In this document: piece by piece, positions 58,792-64,000 of the stretch
Numbering within the stretch: the stretch's first letter is position 1
How the letters are laid out: each line of letters begins with the position of its first letter
Source of the DNA: an uncultured Mediterraneibacter sp.
GTDB taxonomy: Bacteria; Bacillota; Clostridia; Lachnospirales; Lachnospiraceae
Direction of reading: 5' to 3'
Assembly: GCA_934309345.1 (NCBI GenBank)
Contig: CAKRDD010000017.1
Coordinates: forward strand, 1-64,000
DNA length: 64,000 bases
Made by a program: the position numbers and the translations under genes
The notes under the pieces: generated by a model
Database searches by the model: none
Seen by the model: the letters and a program-made list of their open reading frames with translations, nothing else
What the model was told of the DNA's origin: nothing

Positions 58792-60439
58792 GAAGAAAAA
58801 ACTATATTTTGATTTTTTACGAATATATGGGTGTAAAAAGAGATTATTTATCCTTTATGGAATTATCGTTGCAATTATAGTCTTAAATGCAGGAATATCC
58901 CTAGTAAGACCAAAGCTTCAGGGGAATATAATAGATGATTTAAGTAATCCCCGGACTGTAGAGCAGTCAGGATTCATGTCTATGCTAATTATTTTCCTGA
59001 GCCTGATGATTATCAACTATATTCTGGTATACTCTCAAAGATATTTAGTAGCAGTAATATCAGAAGAAATAGCTGCAGATGTCAGACAAAGAATTCACGA
59101 TAAATTGGCAACGGTAAAAGTTAATTTTTTTGAAAAAATAGAAATCAGTGACATATTGCTTAAAGTTGATAAGGATGTTGCGGCAATTAAGCAGTGTGGA
59201 ATTACAAGCATTCTTACATTGATATCCAATATTACCATTTTGATTGTAGTACCCCCGTATATGTTTTCTATAAATAAAGAGATTGCGGTAGTTAATATAA
59301 TACTCTTAATTTGTGTACCTTTTATTACAAAAATATTAGGAACACTTATTCAACGAACTAGCGAAAAAGTTTTATACGGATACAATAGTGCAACTAGCGT
59401 GCTGACCAATAGTTATAATAATTGGTTTACCGTTAGAATTTTCAACTGTTATCAGTATATCCACGATCGGTATAAAAAGGAAAATCAAAAATATAAGCAC
59501 GACATCAACGTGCAAAATCTACTGTATATACTAAATACAATGACAATTTTAATTATACAGTTTATTGGAATGGTGGTCATTTGGGTAGTTGGTACAAAGG
59601 AAATTTTCAAAGGAAATATGACCATAGGTACAATTATGGCCTTAATGAATTATCAAACGATAATCATGAATCCCATTATCGGAATTGCGGATTTTGCAAA
59701 TGAATACCACACAGCGTTAGTCTCCCTCAAGGATATTAATACATTGACAAAATACCCGGATGAAAGTGATGAAGGGAAAACAAATATTTTAAAAATCCAA
59801 AATCTCATAGTAAAAGACCTATGTTTTCATTATCCGGGATCAGACAAAATGATATTAAAAAAAATTAATATTTGTTTTAAAAAGGGAAACTTATATGCAG
59901 TGAATGGAAAAAGCGGGCAAGGAAAGAGCACCTTATTTAAACTACTGGCAGGTATATATCAACCTACAAGTGGACATATTTTGGTGGGAAACATTCCATT
60001 ATGGAAATATAGCCTCAACGAATACTGGCAGCATATTGGATTTGTAATGCAACGTTCTCAGTTTTTTAAGGACTCAATTTTAAAAAATATAAATTTCAAG
60101 AATGATGTCCCACAAAATAAACTGAATAAAATTGCAGAAGAGCTTGATTTATACGAAGAAATACACAGTTTATCAGATGAATGGGAAACAGAAATTAAAA
60201 TTGATCCATACAATTTCTCTGAGGGTCAAATGCGTCGAATGGATATTCTTCGTAATATAATGAAAGAACCGGAAATCTTATTTTTTGATGAAGCAACTGC
60301 CAATATTGACGAGTGCCGTAGAGAAAAATTCTATAAATTATTACATCAGTTAGCAAAAGATAAGATAATCATTTACTCAACTCATAATAAAGATGAACTT
60401 AAAGAGGCAGATGTGGTAATAAATTTAGAACAGATATAA
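58781..60439 (+). CDS. ABC transporter (permease-ATPase fusion), peptide export
   Basis: 552 residues. The first ~320 form a six-helix type IV exporter domain; the ATPase has Walker A GKSGQGKST near residue 382, a degenerate signature FSEGQMRR near residue 481 (LSGGQ normally) and Walker B EILFFDEAT near residue 502. No C39 peptidase domain is present at the N-terminus, so leader removal must be done by another protein, probably the S8 protease next door. It likely dimerises and exports the system B peptide. Confidence 0.9.
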   Translation: MKNKKKKLYFDFLRIYGCKKRLFILYGIIVAIIVLNAGISLVRPKLQGNIIDDLSNPRTVEQSGFMSMLIIFLSLMIINYILVYSQRYLVAVISEEIAADVRQRIHDKLATVKVNFFEKIEISDILLKVDKDVAAIKQCGITSILTLISNITILIVVPPYMFSINKEIAVVNIILLICVPFITKILGTLIQRTSEKVLYGYNSATSVLTNSYNNWFTVRIFNCYQYIHDRYKKENQKYKHDINVQNLLYILNTMTILIIQFIGMVVIWVVGTKEIFKGNMTIGTIMALMNYQTIIMNPIIGIADFANEYHTALVSLKDINTLTKYPDESDEGKTNILKIQNLIVKDLCFHYPGSDKMILKKINICFKKGNLYAVNGKSGQGKSTLFKLLAGIYQPTSGHILVGNIPLWKYSLNEYWQHIGFVMQRSQFFKDSILKNINFKNDVPQNKLNKIAEELDLYEEIHSLSDEWETEIKIDPYNFSEGQMRRMDILRNIMKEPEILFFDEATANIDECRREKFYKLLHQLAKDKIIIYSTHNKDELKEADVVINLEQI

Positions 60440-60461
60440 AAGGGATGGAGGTGAGATTCCC

Positions 60462-61454
60462 GTGAAAATTGGTGTATTAGACACAGATGGAAAATTTGAC
60501 AATGAATTTTTTACTGGTAAAAAGCTGAAAATAGTTCGCGATGAAAAGTGGAATACAAATGAACTAAATGATATGGAATTTACTCATGGAGAATATGTGT
60601 GTTCACATATTTTAAAAGAAAATCCGACTGCAGAAATTATTCTTATTCCAATAATCAATAGTCGTATGAAATGCTCTGTTCAAGATTTAATAGATGGCCT
60701 TGAGCTACTCATTAATTACTCCGTGGACATGATAAACCTGAGCATTGGTGATGAGTATAAAAATCATAAAGAATTAGAAGAGATATGTCAAAAGGCCTAT
60801 AATAAAGGGATACTTATTGTTGCAGCACACTCCAATAGAGAAGTCGATGCGACCTATCCGGCACAATTTCCTTTCGTACTGGGTGTAAGTTGTACCGATG
60901 AAGAGGACTCAACAAAAATTTTAAACTACGAAGTTGAAAAAAATGAAATTATCTTTTCGTCAAGCTATTTTTCTATTTATCATTTAGGTATACCCAAATT
61001 ATTGCCTGGAAATAGTTTTGCGTGTGCCCGGATAACTGGACTTTTAAGTCATCACAAAAATACATACCGTTCTTTCCTAAAGCAATTTAGTGATACGATT
61101 TTTAACTGTTATTATCACTACCCTACTCTAAAGCAGAAACGGTGTCTTTTTTTTACAAACCGTAAGAACGATTTATTGGAACAACGCTTTATAAAAGAAG
61201 TTACGAATACAGTTGAGTGTGTTGATTTTTTAAACATTATAAGATTTAAAGATGTAACACCAAATAGGTGGGATATCTTATATATAGATCACAGCAATTA
61301 TCTAGAAATCCTTCCGTATAAAACGATTATAAAACGGCTTGCTATATCAGAGAAAAACAAGCAGTTTGTGCTTCGTTTCCCCCTATATAATATTAATGAA
61401 CGTATCAACCTATATAAAAAAAATAAAATAATAATTTATCAATTTTTTATTTAG
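60462..61454 (+). CDS. Subtilisin-like (S8) protease of RiPP system B
   Basis: 330 residues starting at GTG with GGAGGTGAG upstream. The catalytic triad is readable: D7 in GVLDTDG, H42 in THGEYVCSHIL and S185 in GNSFACARITG, with N125 as oxyanion residue (AAHSN). There is no signal peptide or propeptide, so it acts in the cytoplasm. The last ~135 residues are not subtilase and resemble nothing I recognise. Context points to precursor leader cleavage, as the exporter lacks a peptidase. Confidence 0.85.
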   Translation: MKIGVLDTDGKFDNEFFTGKKLKIVRDEKWNTNELNDMEFTHGEYVCSHILKENPTAEIILIPIINSRMKCSVQDLIDGLELLINYSVDMINLSIGDEYKNHKELEEICQKAYNKGILIVAAHSNREVDATYPAQFPFVLGVSCTDEEDSTKILNYEVEKNEIIFSSSYFSIYHLGIPKLLPGNSFACARITGLLSHHKNTYRSFLKQFSDTIFNCYYHYPTLKQKRCLFFTNRKNDLLEQRFIKEVTNTVECVDFLNIIRFKDVTPNRWDILYIDHSNYLEILPYKTIIKRLAISEKNKQFVLRFPLYNINERINLYKKNKIIIYQFFI

Positions 61455-61465
61455 AAGGAGGAGTA

Positions 61466-62572
61466 ATGTATACTTTATCGTTAGAAATTATTAACAAATG
61501 TAACTTGAATTGCAAATATTGTTACTTAGGTGAGAAGAAAAATACATATATGAGTATTGATGTTGCAAAAAAATCTGTAGAAATAGCGTTACATGAGGCT
61601 TTAAAACAGTATGACAAGACATTACTCATATACTTCATTGGTGGAGAGCCATTGATGGCTTTTAGTTTAATGAAGGATATAACGGATTATGTCAATAAAA
61701 GATGTAAAGAAACAGAATTAAAAAGCATGTTTAGCACAACAATAAATGGCACATTGTTAACCGATGAGATTACAGATTTTTTCATTAAACATAAATTTGA
61801 TTTAAAGCTGAGTTTAGATGGTCCAGAAAGTGTTCATGATCTTAATCGAAAGGATTATGCGGAAAAGGGAAGTTTCAAAAAAATCATCGAGAACCTGGTT
61901 TACTTGAAACGTTATGAGAAGTATACTCAAAAAAAAGTATCTTATGCTCAAGTCATAACAAAAAACAATTATATGAAATGGGGCCAAAGCATTAAATTTC
62001 TTTTGGAATTAGGCTGTGAAAAAATTGAATCAGGAGTCGATCATTATTGCGAGTGGAGTGATGAGGAATTAGGCCATTTGCAAGAACGGTTTACAGAAGC
62101 TTTCTATATATACAAAGAATATATTCAGAAAGAAAAGAAAACAATTTTTTGGAATTTATTTGATCAGCAGTTAGAATCTTTTCTCTTGCCATGTGATTTC
62201 TATGCGTGTAAGGCAGGTTTAAATAGTGTATATGTTGCAACAGATGGGAAGATTTATACTTGTATTGAATTGGAGTCGTTTAAAATCGGTTCTGTTGAAA
62301 CCGGACTAGATGTTCCTAGAATTCGTGAAATAGCATATGTAGAAAATAAAGTGAATGATATGTGCGAAGAATGTTCATATATAAAAAATTGTAAATCAAG
62401 AGGATGTCAGGCATCAAATTATGAAGTACACCAAGACATTTATCAGCCAGTAAAAGAAAACTGTATTATAACAAAAACAGCATTTGACTTAATAGAGAAA
62501 AATATATCGAGTGAACAACTAAATAAAATAAGAGAAGAAATTATGCGGAGGAGAAATCATGGAAAAAAATAA
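61466..62572 (+). CDS. Radical SAM/SPASM peptide maturase B2
   Basis: 368 residues with AAGGAGGAG upstream of the ATG. CNLNCKYC at residues 12-19, FIGGEPLM near residue 58, SPASM cysteines in CKAG near 250, CIE, and CEECSYIKNCKSRGC near 303-318. The start MYTLSLEIINKCNLNCKYCYLG parallels A2 at 51086, making it the second member of the paralogous pair. Its end overlaps B3 by 14 bases. Confidence 0.9.
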   Translation: MYTLSLEIINKCNLNCKYCYLGEKKNTYMSIDVAKKSVEIALHEALKQYDKTLLIYFIGGEPLMAFSLMKDITDYVNKRCKETELKSMFSTTINGTLLTDEITDFFIKHKFDLKLSLDGPESVHDLNRKDYAEKGSFKKIIENLVYLKRYEKYTQKKVSYAQVITKNNYMKWGQSIKFLLELGCEKIESGVDHYCEWSDEELGHLQERFTEAFYIYKEYIQKEKKTIFWNLFDQQLESFLLPCDFYACKAGLNSVYVATDGKIYTCIELESFKIGSVETGLDVPRIREIAYVENKVNDMCEECSYIKNCKSRGCQASNYEVHQDIYQPVKENCIITKTAFDLIEKNISSEQLNKIREEIMRRRNHGKK

Positions 62573-63812
62573 ATTACCTAATTTTATCATTATATGGCAT
62601 GAAGATAAAGCTGCACTTATTGATCCAGAAGGAAAGGTTTGCTTAGGGGTAAGTAGATATATAGCAGAAAATATAAATCAGGTTGAAGTCCAAGAAAAAT
62701 TGTATCCTATTTGGCAGCAGCAAGCACAGATACGTCAAAAGGTTACCCAAGAACATGAAAAAATCAATACAGCCTACTTAATGGTGACGAGACAATGTAA
62801 TATGAATTGTGACTTTTGCGCAATAAGTGCAAATAAGAAAATGGATCTACAAAGAGAATTTACGCTTATAGATATTCAGGATAAGGTGATTCCTTTCTTG
62901 AAAAAATGTACACCACATAAACTCATTCTTACCGGTGGGGAACCTTTAATAAAAGACAGAATCATTGAAATAGCAAGTGCACTGCATAAGGAACTGAGCT
63001 GTCCGATAGTGCTACAGAGTAATGGCTTAAAAATAAATAGCGAAATTGTTAAAGGGTTATCTGGGAAAATTAGGCAAATTGATTTTAGCACAAAGCATAT
63101 GTTTGAAAATAGAAACAAAGAAGACATGCTAAAATATAATATTGAAATTTGTAAGAAGGCAGGCATAGATGTTCTCTTGACTTTTGTTTACGAAAGAGAG
63201 AATAAAGATGATCTATATAAAGTAATTGACATTGCTGCACAATACGACACAATGCTTCAAATAAATGTTGTTGCACCTGTTGGTATGGCCAAAGAGGGGT
63301 CTTACATTCTAACTGATAATGAAAAAATTGAAATGGATTTGGACATTGCAGAATATATTTATAAACAGAAATATGAGACAAAAATTCTGGCAAATATATT
63401 GGGTGGCGTAATTCAAGTTGAAAAATCATGTGGAGCATATGGACGGGTTATGGCAATATTTCCTGAAGGCAACATATACATGTGTCAATGCCTGGAAGAG
63501 CCTAAGTACTGTATGGGTAATATTTTGACAAATACAGCAGAAGATATACAAATTAATTTAGAGAAAATGCTTTTAGATAATGAAATAAAAGCGACTTTTC
63601 ATGTTGAGAGTAAAGATATTTGTAATGAGTGCGATTATAGATATTTGTGTACAGGAAAATGCCCAATATCAGCTAATCAAGAAGACTATGATTGCTATTA
63701 TATTAAGAAGAAGATTGACTATCGTCTGTTTTCCAAAGCAAATATCTCAAAACGGGAGGCGTTAGAAGAGTATATTGATTTTTTGAGACACCTAAAAAAT
63801 AATTTTGAGTAG
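62559..63812 (+). CDS. Radical SAM/SPASM maturase B3 with N-terminal extension
   Basis: 417 residues. Unlike the other four, the cluster motif CNMNCDFC lies at 80-87 after a ~70-residue extension that begins FIIIWHEDKAALIDPEG and may be a leader-binding RRE-type domain. TGGEPL is near residue 127 and the SPASM part has CGAYG, CQCLEE and CNECDYRYLCTGKC near 350-368. Its overall layout is PqqE-like. It has no counterpart in system A. GGAGG precedes the ATG inside B2. Confidence 0.88.
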   Translation: MEKNKLPNFIIIWHEDKAALIDPEGKVCLGVSRYIAENINQVEVQEKLYPIWQQQAQIRQKVTQEHEKINTAYLMVTRQCNMNCDFCAISANKKMDLQREFTLIDIQDKVIPFLKKCTPHKLILTGGEPLIKDRIIEIASALHKELSCPIVLQSNGLKINSEIVKGLSGKIRQIDFSTKHMFENRNKEDMLKYNIEICKKAGIDVLLTFVYERENKDDLYKVIDIAAQYDTMLQINVVAPVGMAKEGSYILTDNEKIEMDLDIAEYIYKQKYETKILANILGGVIQVEKSCGAYGRVMAIFPEGNIYMCQCLEEPKYCMGNILTNTAEDIQINLEKMLLDNEIKATFHVESKDICNECDYRYLCTGKCPISANQEDYDCYYIKKKIDYRLFSKANISKREALEEYIDFLRHLKNNFE

Positions 63813-63939
63813 AAAATATAGTAAATAAGTAGTAAACCGATATTTTGAAACCCAAAGAGAAACGAATTAAGTCGTTTTAGACAAGAAGTATGGTTAAATG
63901 ACTGTGAAGCTTTTATCATATATTTAGGAGGTGAGAAAA

Positions 63940-64000
63940 ATGAGAGAAAATGAATCTACAACTAAAAAGGTAAATCAAGAGTTAGAGGCTGAAGAGGTCA
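63940..64000 (+). CDS. Start of a probable RiPP precursor, system B (truncated by window)
   Basis: AGGAGGTGAG followed by ATG at 63940 opens a frame running to the window end (20 complete codons, MRENESTTKKVNQELEAEEV). The charged, Glu/Lys-rich sequence resembles the leader of the system A precursor, and it follows the three maturases directly. The core region is outside the window, so the precursor call is an inference from context. Confidence 0.55.
   Translation, partial: MRENESTTKKVNQELEAEEV

Overview
The window looks like a chromosome segment of a Lachnospiraceae (Clostridia, Firmicutes) gut bacterium, close to the Mediterraneibacter/Dorea/Blautia group. This is inferred from the gene set (SpoIIID, a T-box in front of MetRS, CymR-like and IscR-like Rrf2 regulators, many LytTR and AraC regulators), from sigma-A promoters and AGGAGG-type ribosome sites, and from the moderate-GC codon use of the first 37 kb. 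No rRNA or tRNA gene and no CRISPR array were seen.

Positions 1-37,600 are core or core-like chromosome. In order: the 3' end of a Pel-type exopolysaccharide locus (PelG, CotH kinase lipoprotein, VTC-domain protein, DUF4956 protein); a sulfur amino acid cluster (cysK, metY, CymR-like repressor, two PLP C-S lyases) and an IscR-like regulator; a lipoprotein and AraC regulator; an MMPL exporter behind a palindromic operator; a two-gene HTH/HipA-like kinase module with its own operator pair; a sugar isomerase/FGGY kinase cluster with DUF4867; uppP; an OmpR-type two-component system; T-box-controlled metG; a large acidic ATPase-like protein; glgB; spoIIID; a YesN-like regulator; an HPr-like protein; and guaA.

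Positions 37,600-64,000 are an AT-rich integrated element that begins directly after guaA, a known integration hotspot. It opens with an excisionase-like gene and a tyrosine integrase, followed by plasmid maintenance genes (parA, parB, a RepA_N-type initiator with iteron-like repeats inside its coding region) and a Y-family polymerase/YolD module bracketed by two copies of one 27-bp palindrome. No relaxase or conjugation gene is visible, and the right end lies beyond the window.

The cargo is two related radical-SAM peptide (RiPP) systems. System A (48.7-52.1 kb) has a LytTR regulator, a 53-residue three-cysteine precursor, an attenuating terminator and two SPASM radical SAM enzymes. A second LytTR regulator/GHKL kinase pair follows. 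System B (57.6 kb to the window end) has a paralogous pair of SPASM enzymes, a third SPASM enzyme with an N-terminal extension, an ABC exporter without a peptidase domain, a leaderless cytoplasmic subtilisin-like protease, and at the very edge the first 20 codons of what is probably its precursor. Between A and B lies a decaying zone with an internally deleted IS66 transposase and a frameshifted zinc-dependent phospholipase C gene. System B, with three maturases, a dedicated S8 protease and an exporter, is the best candidate for an undescribed system.
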